Origin: Fibrobacter sp. UWB4
GTDB taxonomy: Bacteria; Fibrobacterota; Fibrobacteria; Fibrobacterales; Fibrobacteraceae
DNA length: 64,000 bases
Reading direction: 5' to 3'
Assembly (NCBI RefSeq): GCF_002210345.1
Contig: NZ_MWQI01000003.1
Span: 287,279 to 351,278 of the forward strand
Part shown: piece by piece, positions 41,676-50,327 of the stretch
Layout of the letters: each line of letters opens with the position of its first letter
How positions within the stretch are numbered: the stretch's first letter is position 1
Made by a program: the position numbers and the translations under genes
The notes under the pieces: generated by a model
Database searches by the model: none
What the model saw: the letters and a program-made list of their open reading frames with translations, nothing else
Told to the model about the DNA's origin: nothing

Positions 41676-42281
41676 TTACTGAATTTCTAGCTTGCTAAAA
41701 GATTCGTAATGGTCGGCTGTGTAGTAAATGACGCAGTCGCTTTGATAGACGAGGCGCTTTGTACCGCGATTCTTGGCCGAGTAATCGATGTCGGCTTCGT
41801 GGTATGTTCCCTTGGGCAGAAGACCTTCGTTATTCGCAAATTTGTCGCCACCAATCATCACGCCGATAGTTGTCCACGGGTTGAAATTCCACTTGTCAAA
41901 AGCTTTGCCTGTTTTTGATTCGTAGAGTGATTTGCCCTCGTTTTGCGTGACGTAGTTTGTCGGCAACTTGTCGAATTTGCACAAGTATGCAGCCACGGAA
42001 TCGCGAGTGGTGTACTTGCCGGATTCCTGGACTGCTTCAAGGATTGTTTTACTTTTTTCGCTGGAAGAACTTTTAACTGTGCTACTAGATGAAATTTTTT
42101 TTGAATCTGATGATGACGGTGGTGCGCAAATAATATTCCCGCAATCGTCGCGAGAATATTCATAACACATTATATTGTCGTAGGAGGCCTCTTTGCAGTT
42201 GTCTTCTGGTGCAGAGACTGTACATGCGCTTGCAAAAAAGCAAGCAGCAGTTGCTAGAAAAAGAACTTTAATAGATTTCAT
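41676..42281 (-). CDS. Secreted barnase-type ribonuclease lipoprotein
   Basis: A 201-residue protein. Lipoprotein signal MKSIKVLFLATAACFFASAC (Cys20), then a Cys-rich stretch and serine-rich linker (~55-80). The last ~110 residues match barnase: VAAYLCKFDKLPTNYVTQNE, IGGDKFANNEGLLP, YHEADIDYSA (catalytic Glu), RGTKRLVYQSD (catalytic Arg residues) and YYTADHYESFSKL (catalytic His). All key residues are present, so it should cut RNA. Barnase is kept in check by barstar in its producer; no barstar-like gene is adjacent. Export and membrane tethering may make an inhibitor unnecessary, or it may be a nutritional or antibacterial surface nuclease. Confidence 0.85.
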   Translation of the reverse strand: MKSIKVLFLATAACFFASACTVSAPEDNCKEASYDNIMCYEYSRDDCGNIICAPPSSSDSKKISSSSTVKSSSSEKSKTILEAVQESGKYTTRDSVAAYLCKFDKLPTNYVTQNEGKSLYESKTGKAFDKWNFNPWTTIGVMIGGDKFANNEGLLPKGTYHEADIDYSAKNRGTKRLVYQSDCVIYYTADHYESFSKLEIQ

Positions 42282-42523
42282 GTTTTAAATGTAATAAAAC
42301 GATTAAACAGAAATTTATGAACTCATTTATGCACTTGCCTCAACTATGCGAGATAAATAGTCATGCAATTTGAGGATAATGATTGTTCGTCGTGAGTATG
42401 GAGGCGTCGGCCAAGGATGGGGAGGGTGCAGGGAGGGGGCCATGCGGCCTTCGCAACTCTGAGCTGGGGCCCTGCCCGCATGATTTATTTATTGCAATAA
42501 ACAACATTGGCGGTAAGCCATAA
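42282..42523. other. Non-coding gap with a G-rich tract
   Basis: The 240-bp gap between two minus-strand genes has no ORF of note. At 42419-42439 it reads GGGGAGGGTGCAGGGAGGGG G, four G runs with short loops, a candidate G-quadruplex. It is followed by GGGGGCCATGCGGCC and GGGGCCCTGCCCGCATG, unlike the AT-rich surroundings. Confidence 0.5.
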
Positions 42524-43552
42524 CTACGGCCTGATTCTAATGTTTGTTCTTCTTGTGAAAATTTTTCTGTTGATGAAAAATAATGTGTACGCCGCTACAA
42601 ATGAAATAAGCATGATGAGAATGTTTGACGAATCTTTATCTAGGTAATCTATAAAGACAAAGAAAAGCTTGTAGATGTATACGTGGCACAAGTACAGTTC
42701 CAAAGATAAAAGCCCCATGACGGTAAATATTTTGTCAAGAACTTTCCATTTCTCAAAAAACATTGCAAGGATTATGCACAGGGTGGGGGTGATGACGATG
42801 TAAGGCAAATACGCCAGAGAACAGGTATGTAATTCTCTTGGAAAATAAATCATAAAACATTGTAAAATGATTAGGGCGATGATTGCAGAGACGAGTCCAA
42901 TTGTCTTTAGTTTTTTGCTTAAGGCAATATTGCTCCCGTCCTTTGCCAAGTGCCCAAAATAAGCACCTATGAAAAATATCGGGATCCTTGCGTATGTGAA
43001 TATAATGAATCCCCCGAAATTTTTGTTGTTGTAATAGTATATGCAAGTTAGAGCGTAAATTAAAATAAGAGATAAGCCTGCGCACACGAAGTACAAAGAA
43101 ACTTTTGTTCCGTATTTTTTAAATAACTTAAAATAAACGGGAAAGATGATGTATAAGAAAATGATACAAGGGATAAACCATAGTTCTTCTTGCAGCTTCA
43201 TCCAATAACTCAATGTTGTTGCTCTGCAAAACAGGAAGATGAAACTTTTAAGGCTGAAATTCATTTGTGTCAAGAAGACAATGCAAATGATAAGCCAGAA
43301 TTCAGGGATAATTCGAAAGAAACGGCTCTTGTAGTATTTCTTTAATGAAAAATTTTTTCGGGACATGGAAAAATACAAGCCAAATCCCGATAGAAATAGA
43401 AAAATATCGACCCCGCCGTAGCCGAGCGCCTTGAAAAAATCTAGAAACGCTAAATCTGTGGGTACAGGCAAATGAAACAGCATAATCCATAATATGGCAA
43501 AGCCCATTATGCCACTTCTGTGTTTTGACAATAATTGGAGTATGCTATTCAC
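42524..43552 (-). CDS. Acyltransferase family 3 (OafA-like) membrane protein
   Basis: A 342-residue protein with about ten helices. Signature at the N-terminus: MGFAILWIMLFHLPVP (with the conserved His), followed by GYGGVDIFLFLSGFGLYFSMS and KKYYKSRFFRIIPEFWL, typical of O-acetyltransferases for cell-surface sugars. AT-rich compared with neighbours. It stands alone between the barnase-type gene and a divergent transporter gene. Confidence 0.82.
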   Translation of the reverse strand: MNSILQLLSKHRSGIMGFAILWIMLFHLPVPTDLAFLDFFKALGYGGVDIFLFLSGFGLYFSMSRKNFSLKKYYKSRFFRIIPEFWLIICIVFLTQMNFSLKSFIFLFCRATTLSYWMKLQEELWFIPCIIFLYIIFPVYFKLFKKYGTKVSLYFVCAGLSLILIYALTCIYYYNNKNFGGFIIFTYARIPIFFIGAYFGHLAKDGSNIALSKKLKTIGLVSAIIALIILQCFMIYFPRELHTCSLAYLPYIVITPTLCIILAMFFEKWKVLDKIFTVMGLLSLELYLCHVYIYKLFFVFIDYLDKDSSNILIMLISFVAAYTLFFINRKIFTRRTNIRIRP

Positions 43553-43680
43553 CTTATTAATATACTTGATTTTTCAAAATAACGATGCCAATTTTTCTTG
43601 TGAAAATTGTAAATATTCTATATTCATTGGGGCTGCACTTTGAATGCCCGAAACTTTTGCTTTGGCTAGGACGTTTAGCG

Positions 43681-44616
43681 ATGCGTATTCTTGAAAAAAT
43701 CAGTGAATTTATTGGCAAGTGGATGGCTGTGGTGGTGCTTGCGATTGCGGCGCTCTCTTTATTTGCTCCGAGTACGACACTTTGGATCCAACTTTCGTGG
43801 GTGAATTATCTCTTGATGGTCGTGATGTTTGGCATGGGGCTTACACTCAAGTTGAGCGATTTTGCGATGGTGTTCATGCGCCCTAAAGAAATCATCCTCG
43901 GTTGCACATCGCAGTTTGTGGTGATGCCTGTACTTGCTTTTTTGCTTTCGAAGATCTTTGGACTCGATGCTGCCTTAATGGCGGGCGTGGTTCTCGTGGG
44001 CACTTGCCCGGGAGGCACTGCGAGTAACGTCATTACTTATCTCTCGAAGGGCGATGTCGCGCTTTCTGTCGGCATGACGAGCGTGAATACGCTTCTTGCG
44101 CCTGTGCTGACTCCGGCGATTACATACTTGCTGCTCCGAACGACGGTGAACGTCGATGTGATGGCAATGTTCCTTTCCATCGTGAAGGTTGTGCTTGTGC
44201 CGATTGCGTTAGGATTTGTTATAAATAAGTTCTTTGGCAGATGGACTGCGCGGGCAATTAAAGTTTTGCCGCTCGTTTCCGTGATTGCTATTGCGATGAT
44301 TGTCGCTGCGGTCGTTTCGCACAATGCGGCGAAGATTCTCTCCACGGGCGCCATCGTGTTTGCGGTGGTGATTCTCCACAATTTACTTGGTTACGGCTGT
44401 GGCTTTGGCCTCGGAAAGCTGCTGCGCTTCTCTACTCCCAAAACGAAAGCGCTTTCCATCGAAATCGGCATGCAGAATTCTGGGCTTGCTACAAGCCTTG
44501 CGGCAACGGCGTTTTCGTCACTCGCTATGGCGACTGTTCCTGGTGCCATTTTCTCCGTATGGCACAACATTTCCGGCGCGATTCTCGCGAATGTTTACCG
44601 CCGCTGGGACAAGTAG
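43681..44616 (+). CDS. Bile acid:sodium symporter (BASS) family transporter
   Basis: About 311 residues from the ATG at 43681; a longer frame starts at 43585, but its first 32 residues are not typical of the family. It has about ten helices with VVLVGTCPGGTASNVITYLSKGDVALSV (the sodium-binding crossover loop) and ALSIEIGMQNSGLATSLA, both diagnostic. These carriers import organic anions with sodium; bacterial members take up pantoate or other acids. Substrate unknown. Confidence 0.87.
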   Translation: MRILEKISEFIGKWMAVVVLAIAALSLFAPSTTLWIQLSWVNYLLMVVMFGMGLTLKLSDFAMVFMRPKEIILGCTSQFVVMPVLAFLLSKIFGLDAALMAGVVLVGTCPGGTASNVITYLSKGDVALSVGMTSVNTLLAPVLTPAITYLLLRTTVNVDVMAMFLSIVKVVLVPIALGFVINKFFGRWTARAIKVLPLVSVIAIAMIVAAVVSHNAAKILSTGAIVFAVVILHNLLGYGCGFGLGKLLRFSTPKTKALSIEIGMQNSGLATSLAATAFSSLAMATVPGAIFSVWHNISGAILANVYRRWDK

Positions 44617-44621
44617 TTTTT

Positions 44622-45107
44622 TTATTTGCTGAAAAGTTGCGTGTTAGGAAACTTGGCAACCTTGCGATAAACAGATTCTAGCAGCGAATCGTTTTCGTTT
44701 AAAAAGAATGTGTGCTTTTTGGTGCACAAGGATGCCAACTGTATGCAATAACGTGCGGTCGCTTCATTGTGGTGTCGCCTGTGAAAACATGAAAGTGTAA
44801 GCAAGTGGTCGTTTTCCATCGCTTTTTCCACGGCGCCACGATAAATGCGGGGGAGGCTGCATCCGCGAATCCAGACCGCAAACGCTCCGTTCGCAAGTGC
44901 AATATCCAAAATGCGACGCTCCGCATCGGAATGGAACGTGCCTACAAGGCATTGGTGAAATCGCCCCATTTCTGCGGCCCATTGCTCCAAGCGATAGTCG
45001 TTCACGTCAAAATCTCTCGACGCGAAAACACCGATTTTCGTTTCTGGCCCATACCACAAGCGCAAAGCCCCTTCTGTGTGGATTCCTACAAGTTTGATTT
45101 TGTTCAT
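44622..45107 (-). CDS. Small protein with DprA/SLOG-like features
   Basis: A 161-residue protein from the ATG at 45107, preceded by AAGGAGAGGAAA. Motifs KIGVFASRDF near the start and LDIALANGAFAVWIRGCSLPRIYRGAVEKAMENDHLLTLS recall the nucleotide-binding SLOG/DprA fold (alternating strand-loop with a GxxS-like turn), but similarity is weak. A terminator-like hairpin and a short leader ORF lie directly upstream in its 5' region, suggesting attenuation. Function unknown. Confidence 0.55.
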   Translation of the reverse strand: MNKIKLVGIHTEGALRLWYGPETKIGVFASRDFDVNDYRLEQWAAEMGRFHQCLVGTFHSDAERRILDIALANGAFAVWIRGCSLPRIYRGAVEKAMENDHLLTLSCFHRRHHNEATARYCIQLASLCTKKHTFFLNENDSLLESVYRKVAKFPNTQLFSK

Positions 45108-45125
45108 TTTCCTCTCCTTAAGACG

Positions 45126-45161
45126 AAAAAAAGATCGCCCCGCTTGCGCGGATTGCGATCT
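45126..45161 (-). promoter_or_regulatory. Attenuator-like hairpin in the 5' leader of the SLOG-like gene
   Basis: On the minus strand AGATCGCAATCCGC..GCGGGGCGATCT forms a stem followed by TTTTTTT, 18 bp before the start codon. A leader ORF beginning at the ATG near 45171 (MLIDRNPRKRGDLFFVLRRG K) spans the hairpin and ends in an ATGA overlap with the gene start. Confidence 0.5.
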
Positions 45162-45299
45162 ATTAACATCACCGTTTCTGGTGCTAAACTTAATATACAA
45201 TTAGAATTTGAGAAAAGCAAGTGCTGTTTTTTTGTGAAACGGCGAATGAATTTGTGAAGTCTCTTGCGCTTGCTGTTTGACTTTTGTATGTTATGCCAT

Positions 45300-46127
45300 A
45301 TGAAGTTTAAGCTCGTTTTGAAAATTGCATTACCTATTTTGCTTATTTTGGTTGCAGGAACGCTGTTCTTTCTGTACTATAGCAATCGTATTCCTGAAAA
45401 TGCTTTGGTGTATTATCGCATTAAAGATCACAAGGGCGAAATTTCTGTATGGCGAGCCTCTAACTGCGAGATGAATGGGGATGAATTTCACTGTCATGCG
45501 AAACTGTGTCCTGACGACAAATTAAGAGGCTATCCGCTTTCGCAAAAATATAGACCGGACACAAATACGTATCAAGATACGGCTTACATAAATTTAAATT
45601 TTGGTCTTTTTAAGAAAACGAGTTATATTCCTCGTCCAATATATGCAGAATTTGACACCGCTTATTTTAAAAAACAATTTGATTCGGTAAAGGAAACATT
45701 CCCTTGTTCTCATTCAAAAACATTCTCGTCTCCTTATGAGTTGACTGCTATTGATTTGCCTAGTGGTGTATTTTTTTATGAGACAGGAAAGAAAAAAGAC
45801 TCCCCAAAAACTGCAAAGTCAAAAACAAAAAACGAACGCAAAGATTCTTTAAATTCGAATCTCAAAACGGAACCAGCAAAGCTTTCTATTTTATGTCCTG
45901 ATTTTGGGGGGCGTGCGATTCCGCACTATAAATGTTATTGCGACAATTATCCAACTTATTGCGGAAATCCTAAATACACGAACTTGCCCGCACCTCCAGA
46001 ACGTCATTTTTATGCGATGGACGTATTGTCTTTGAAGGATAGCTCTTTCACTTGGAAATTGATATACAAGACTCCTTACAGCAAAGCCGATACGCTAAAG
46101 GTTACAACGACGATCAAAAGAGAGTGA
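45300..46127 (+). CDS. Membrane-anchored protein of unknown function
   Basis: About 275 residues from the ATG at 45300 (in-frame starts exist at 45264). One N-terminal helix (LKIALPILLILVAGTLFFLYY) anchors a periplasmic domain with several cysteines (CEMNGDEFHCHAKLC, CPDFGG, CYCDNYPTYC), likely disulfide-bonded, and a lysine-rich linker (~175-205). I recognise no family. Its stop overlaps the next gene. Confidence 0.6.
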   Translation: MKFKLVLKIALPILLILVAGTLFFLYYSNRIPENALVYYRIKDHKGEISVWRASNCEMNGDEFHCHAKLCPDDKLRGYPLSQKYRPDTNTYQDTAYINLNFGLFKKTSYIPRPIYAEFDTAYFKKQFDSVKETFPCSHSKTFSSPYELTAIDLPSGVFFYETGKKKDSPKTAKSKTKNERKDSLNSNLKTEPAKLSILCPDFGGRAIPHYKCYCDNYPTYCGNPKYTNLPAPPERHFYAMDVLSLKDSSFTWKLIYKTPYSKADTLKVTTTIKRE

Positions 46128-47074
46128 TGTTAAGTGGTATGAAACAGCGTTTTTTTATTTGTCTGTTCGTTTTGCTTTTGCCTTTATTTGCTGTTGCAAA
46201 TGATCTTACGGCGATTGGTTTTGTGGAAGATAAAAAGGCTTTTGATCTTGATGGAAATTGTATCCGTTTGGCGTTTGTTCGGAATGATAAAGGGTGGTTC
46301 CCATCGTGTGATTTTTCCGAAGGCGATGAAGTAGGTGGAAATTTAAAAAATATAAAGTCCTGTTCGCATAAAATCATGAAGCAATCATGGCAAGTGATTG
46401 ATGCCGATGGCAAACGCGTTGATGCGGGAACATTGAAGTTTAAACGTCGCAAATGGAGTGAAATCGGACTTACGAAAAGTTCCCGTTCGCTAGAAAATAA
46501 AATTCAATTCGATTCTTCAAACCACTCCCGAAAAACATGGATGGGGAATGGAATGCTCCCGTTGCTTGCTGTTCCGCTCGGAACGAATGTCGAAAAAATA
46601 GAACCAGTTGCGATGAACGGTTCTGTTGAACAGAATATAAAGGACAAACTTGTAAAACAATACTTTAGAAAGAAGCGGACTGTTGGCAAATGTGATTCTA
46701 ACGAAACGCTTATCTTTGAAAGAAACGCAAATGCAAGCGATGTCGTTATTAAACCGTTAGTAGGGTATAAGGACAACGTATCCTTTTACGAAGTGCTTAT
46801 CCCGGATACTTCTGGTTGTGGCATTTTGGATGACGAAATGGAATTGATGGCTGTAAAGAATGGCAAAGTTGTAAATCTTACGGAATCATCTGGAATGGCA
46901 GATGACCGTCCGACTACAACCTCAATGACCCTTTTCAATAGATATGTCATTTCAACGAAAAAATGGCAAGATACCGTATATGTGTTCTTTGCCGGTGGCT
47001 ATAATCTTGATGGCTATGTCTTGCTGGATTCTGAATTGAATGTTCGGGCTGTAAGTACGTGGAATTATCATTGA
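46127..47074 (+). CDS. Secreted protein of unknown function (tandem paralogue 1)
   Basis: About 315 residues; start ATG at 46127 (overlapping the upstream stop) or at 46139. Signal peptide MKQRFFICLFVLLLPLFAVA. Shares with the next gene: TAIGFVE, IRLAFVR, SCSHKIMK.PWQVI.ADGK..AGTLK, LLAVP.GT.VEKI and GYVLLDSELNVRA.STW.YH. Conserved cysteines suggest a disulfide-stabilised periplasmic or surface protein. Function unknown. Confidence 0.65.
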   Translation: MLSGMKQRFFICLFVLLLPLFAVANDLTAIGFVEDKKAFDLDGNCIRLAFVRNDKGWFPSCDFSEGDEVGGNLKNIKSCSHKIMKQSWQVIDADGKRVDAGTLKFKRRKWSEIGLTKSSRSLENKIQFDSSNHSRKTWMGNGMLPLLAVPLGTNVEKIEPVAMNGSVEQNIKDKLVKQYFRKKRTVGKCDSNETLIFERNANASDVVIKPLVGYKDNVSFYEVLIPDTSGCGILDDEMELMAVKNGKVVNLTESSGMADDRPTTTSMTLFNRYVISTKKWQDTVYVFFAGGYNLDGYVLLDSELNVRAVSTWNYH

Positions 47075-47122
47075 ACGTCTTAGCCTCAACTCAAATCTTA
47101 ATTAACTTATTTATTATACGCT

Positions 47123-48073
47123 ATGAACTTCACAAAGATTTTTGCCCTTCTGCTTACAATGTTTCTGCTACCAGTCAACTCTGTTAGCAAGGAGATGACT
47201 GCAATTGGATTTGTTGAAGTAGATTCCTATCAAAAACTAATTAAGGATGAAATCAGATTGGCTTTTGTACGGACGGATTCTGGTTGGACTCGTTCTTGTT
47301 TATTTGAAAAATTCCATTCGCGAGTGAAGGGGCGTCGTTTTAGTGATGTCTTATCTGAATCAAGCTCCTGTTCTCATCAAATTATGAAAAATCCGTGGCA
47401 AATCATTAATGCTGATGGAAAGTATATCAATGCAGGAACTTTAAAAACATCAAATGCAACAAATGGTGGCGAAATAGGTTTCGTTTCTATAGCAAAGCCT
47501 TTAAAAACCAAACTTAAATTTGATTCTACACTTCATTCTCGATATACTTGGGATGGCCCTACCTATCCTCCGTTGTTGGCTGTTCCTAAAGGGACGCGTG
47601 TCGAAAAAATTCTCCCGAAATTGACAGCCGATTCAGTTTCAAAAGAAATTAAGGATAAAATTATCCAACGGTATCTTAAGAAAAAGAGAATGATGGATTT
47701 AGATAGTGGAATGCGAGCAGCTACGCCTAAAGATGTTGTTGTAAAACCTGTATACACATTTCAGGATGGCATGACATTTTGCGAAGTCTCAACGACTCTG
47801 CTCATTGATTCGGCATATTGTGATATGACGAGTACGGCTAATGAATTGTTTGTTGTAAAGAATGGGTTTGTCAAAAATGTATCGGAAGAAACGGGTGTTC
47901 GGGGTTATATGTGTATTCCGTCGCTAGCTTTGTTTCATCGTTATGAGGTTTCAACAAAGAATACTAAGGATTCCGTTTTTGTCCTGTTTGCACAAGGATA
48001 TAACAATGATGGTTATGTCTTGCTGGATTCTGAATTGAACGTTCGAGCCATAAGCACATGGATTTATCATTGA
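47123..48073 (+). CDS. Secreted protein of unknown function (tandem paralogue 2)
   Basis: A 316-residue protein; signal peptide MNFTKIFALLLTMFLLPVNS. Clear tandem duplicate of the preceding gene, about one-third to one-half identical over most of its length but nearly identical in DNA at the 3' end (TATGTCTTGCTGGATTCTGA at 47017 and 48014). That end has probably been homogenised by gene conversion. Function unknown. Confidence 0.65.
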   Translation: MNFTKIFALLLTMFLLPVNSVSKEMTAIGFVEVDSYQKLIKDEIRLAFVRTDSGWTRSCLFEKFHSRVKGRRFSDVLSESSSCSHQIMKNPWQIINADGKYINAGTLKTSNATNGGEIGFVSIAKPLKTKLKFDSTLHSRYTWDGPTYPPLLAVPKGTRVEKILPKLTADSVSKEIKDKIIQRYLKKKRMMDLDSGMRAATPKDVVVKPVYTFQDGMTFCEVSTTLLIDSAYCDMTSTANELFVVKNGFVKNVSEETGVRGYMCIPSLALFHRYEVSTKNTKDSVFVLFAQGYNNDGYVLLDSELNVRAISTWIYH

Positions 48074-48198
48074 TTTATTGGTTCCTTGCGGATTAGTTCC
48101 ACTAGCCACACTTATAGTCTTTTTCTATCTTAGCCCTCACCGCCAGATGTCGTATTTCTGGGGAACCGGGCGAGAACCGCCCACAAAAAGGATTATTT

Positions 48199-50136
48199 AT
48201 GTCTCAAATCGAACTTACCTTCCCCGATGGCTCCGTACGTTCCGTAGCATCGGGCACCACCGGCCTCGAAATTGCAAAGAGCATTTCTGAAGGCCTCGCA
48301 CGCAAGGCTCTTGGCGTTAAACTCGGCGAAAAGGTTTTGGACCTTACCCGTCCGCTCACCGAAAGCGGTTCCATCCGCATCATCACTCCGAGCAATGACG
48401 ATCCGGATGCATTGATGCTCCTCCGTCACAGCTGCAGCCACGTGCTCGCCGAAGCCATCTGCGACTTGTTCCCGGGCACAAAGCTCGCTTACGGTCCGGC
48501 AATCGACAAGGGTTTCTACTACGATTTGATGACACCGACTCCGCTCAAGGAAGAAGACTTCCCGAAGATTGAAAAGCGGATGAAGGAAATCATCAAGGAA
48601 GACCGTCCGTTCACTCGTTGCGAAGTTAGCGCCGAAGAAGGTCTCGCTCGCACGGAAGGCGACAAGTACAAGCACGATAACGCTGAACGTGCTCTCGCTC
48701 GCGAAGGTTCGGATGGCAAGTTGAGTTTTTATGTAACGGGCGAACCGGGCAAGAACTGGGAAGACCTCTGTGCCGGTCCTCACGTGCCTTCTACGGGCAA
48801 GCTTAAGGCTTTCAAGGTGCTTTCGATTTCCGGCGCTTACTGGCACGGCGACCAGAAGAGCGACCAGCTCACTCGTGTTTATGGTACCTGCTTTGCTGAC
48901 AAGGAAGGTCTCGAAACTTATGTGAAGTTGCTCGAAGAAGCCGCCAAGCGCGACCACCGCAAGATCGGCAAGGAAATGGACCTCTACCACATCGAAGACC
49001 ATTCTCCTGGCATGGTGTTCTGGCACCCGAAGGGCACCAAGATGGTGAACGCCCTCAAGGATTACATCCGTGGCAAGATCGACCATCGTGGCTACCTCGA
49101 AGTGATCACTCCGGAAATTGTGAACAAGGTTCTTTGGCTCAAGTCCGGACACGCTGACAAGTACAACGAAAACATGTTCAAGACGATGGCTGGCGATGTC
49201 GAAATGGCTGTGAAGCCGATGAACTGCCCGTGCCACATTTTGATTTTCAATTCTCAGCTCCGCAGCTGGCGTGACCTTCCGATGCGCCTTGCCGAATTCG
49301 GTAAGTGCCACCGTTACGAACCTGCCGGTACGATGCACGGCCTTATGCGTGTGCGTGGCTTTGTGCAGGACGACGCTCATATCTTCTGCACCGAAGACCA
49401 GATTGCAAGCGAAGTGGCTGACTTCTGCCACTTGGTCAAGGAAATCTACCACGACTTCGGATTCGACGATGTGAAGGTGAAGTTCTCTACCCGCCCGGCA
49501 AAGCGTGTGGGTTCTGACGAAATCTGGGACAAGGCTGAAGCCGCTCTCGCCGAAGCAACAAAGCTCGCTGGTCTTGACTACGTGCTGAACCCGGGCGAAG
49601 GTGCCTTCTACGGCCCGAAGCTCGAATTCACGCTGAAGGACTCCCTCGGTCGTGATTGGCAGTGCGGTACCATCCAGGTGGACTTCAACTTGCCGCAGCG
49701 CCTCGGTGCTGAATATGTCGGCAAGGACAACCAGAAACACATTCCGGTGATGTTGCACCGTGCTGCTGTCGGTTCCATCGAACGCTTCCTCGGCATCTTG
49801 ATCGAAGAATTCATGGGCGACTTCCCGCTGTGGCTCGCTCCAGTTCAGGCCCGCGTGCTCCCGATTTCTGAAAAGTTCGTGGACTACGCCAAGAAGGTGC
49901 AGGACGAACTCGTGGCTGCCGGCGTGCGTACTGAAATCGACGAATCCAACGAAAAGCTGGGTTACAAGATCCGCCAGTGCGAACTCCAGAAGGTTCCGTA
50001 TCTCCTCATTGTAGGCGAGAAGGAAGCTGCTGAAGGTCTCGTTTCTGTCCGTAAGCGTAAGGACGGCGACAAGGGCCAGATGAGTGTCAAGGCATTCATC
50101 GACATGACCGCCGAAGACCGCAAGGTCGTCCGTTAA
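48199..50136 (+). CDS. thrS: Threonyl-tRNA synthetase
   Basis: A 645-residue protein of full length. N-terminal TGS domain (IELTFPDGSVRSVASGTTGLEIAKSI), editing domain with HSCSHVLAEAI (zinc-type HxxxH) and YWHGDQKSDQLTRVYG, then the class II core: motif 2 RLAEFGKCHRYEPAGTMHGLMRVRGF, motif 3 MLHRAAVGSIERFLGILIE, zinc ligands in KPMNCPCHI, and anticodon-binding domain at the end (WLAPVQARVLPI...). It charges tRNA-Thr. Codon use is that of a highly expressed gene. The ribosome site is AAAAAGGA. No T-box features are visible in the 120-bp leader. Confidence 0.97.
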   Translation: MSQIELTFPDGSVRSVASGTTGLEIAKSISEGLARKALGVKLGEKVLDLTRPLTESGSIRIITPSNDDPDALMLLRHSCSHVLAEAICDLFPGTKLAYGPAIDKGFYYDLMTPTPLKEEDFPKIEKRMKEIIKEDRPFTRCEVSAEEGLARTEGDKYKHDNAERALAREGSDGKLSFYVTGEPGKNWEDLCAGPHVPSTGKLKAFKVLSISGAYWHGDQKSDQLTRVYGTCFADKEGLETYVKLLEEAAKRDHRKIGKEMDLYHIEDHSPGMVFWHPKGTKMVNALKDYIRGKIDHRGYLEVITPEIVNKVLWLKSGHADKYNENMFKTMAGDVEMAVKPMNCPCHILIFNSQLRSWRDLPMRLAEFGKCHRYEPAGTMHGLMRVRGFVQDDAHIFCTEDQIASEVADFCHLVKEIYHDFGFDDVKVKFSTRPAKRVGSDEIWDKAEAALAEATKLAGLDYVLNPGEGAFYGPKLEFTLKDSLGRDWQCGTIQVDFNLPQRLGAEYVGKDNQKHIPVMLHRAAVGSIERFLGILIEEFMGDFPLWLAPVQARVLPISEKFVDYAKKVQDELVAAGVRTEIDESNEKLGYKIRQCELQKVPYLLIVGEKEAAEGLVSVRKRKDGDKGQMSVKAFIDMTAEDRKVVR

Positions 50137-50145
50137 TCAATGGCT

Positions 50146-50217
50146 TGTCATTCCCGCCGCTGAGCGGGAATCTCCATAAAATTTAAGCGTAGGTTCCTTT
50201 GAGCCTACGTTTTTTTT
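50146..50217 (+). terminator. GTCATTCCCGC repeat and terminator after thrS
   Basis: TTGTCATTCCCGCCGCTGAG CGGGAATCTCC (50146-50174) belongs to the GTCATGCCCGC palindromic repeat family. A second hairpin CGTAGGTTC-CTTT-GAGCCTACG (50188-50209) with eight Ts is the terminator. Confidence 0.8.
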
Positions 50218-50327
50218 GTCAACTTTTTGCATCTATGCCATATATATCGTAAAAATGCATTTTACTCCTTGAGAGTACTGTGAAATTATTATAACTTGAA
50301 TGATATCTTCTCTTTGCTGGGTAACTT

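Noticed and set aside
42419..42439. G-quadruplex controlling pilin variation
   Set aside because: It lies 35 kb from the pilin genes, so it is reported only as a structural curiosity.
44622..45107. Barstar inhibitor for the barnase-type protein
   Set aside because: Its motifs resemble a nucleotide-binding SLOG/DprA fold, not barstar, and it lies 2.3 kb away behind unrelated genes.
48075..48198. T-box riboswitch before thrS
   Set aside because: The 120-bp leader lacks the T-box sequence and a terminator; only a weak hairpin is seen.
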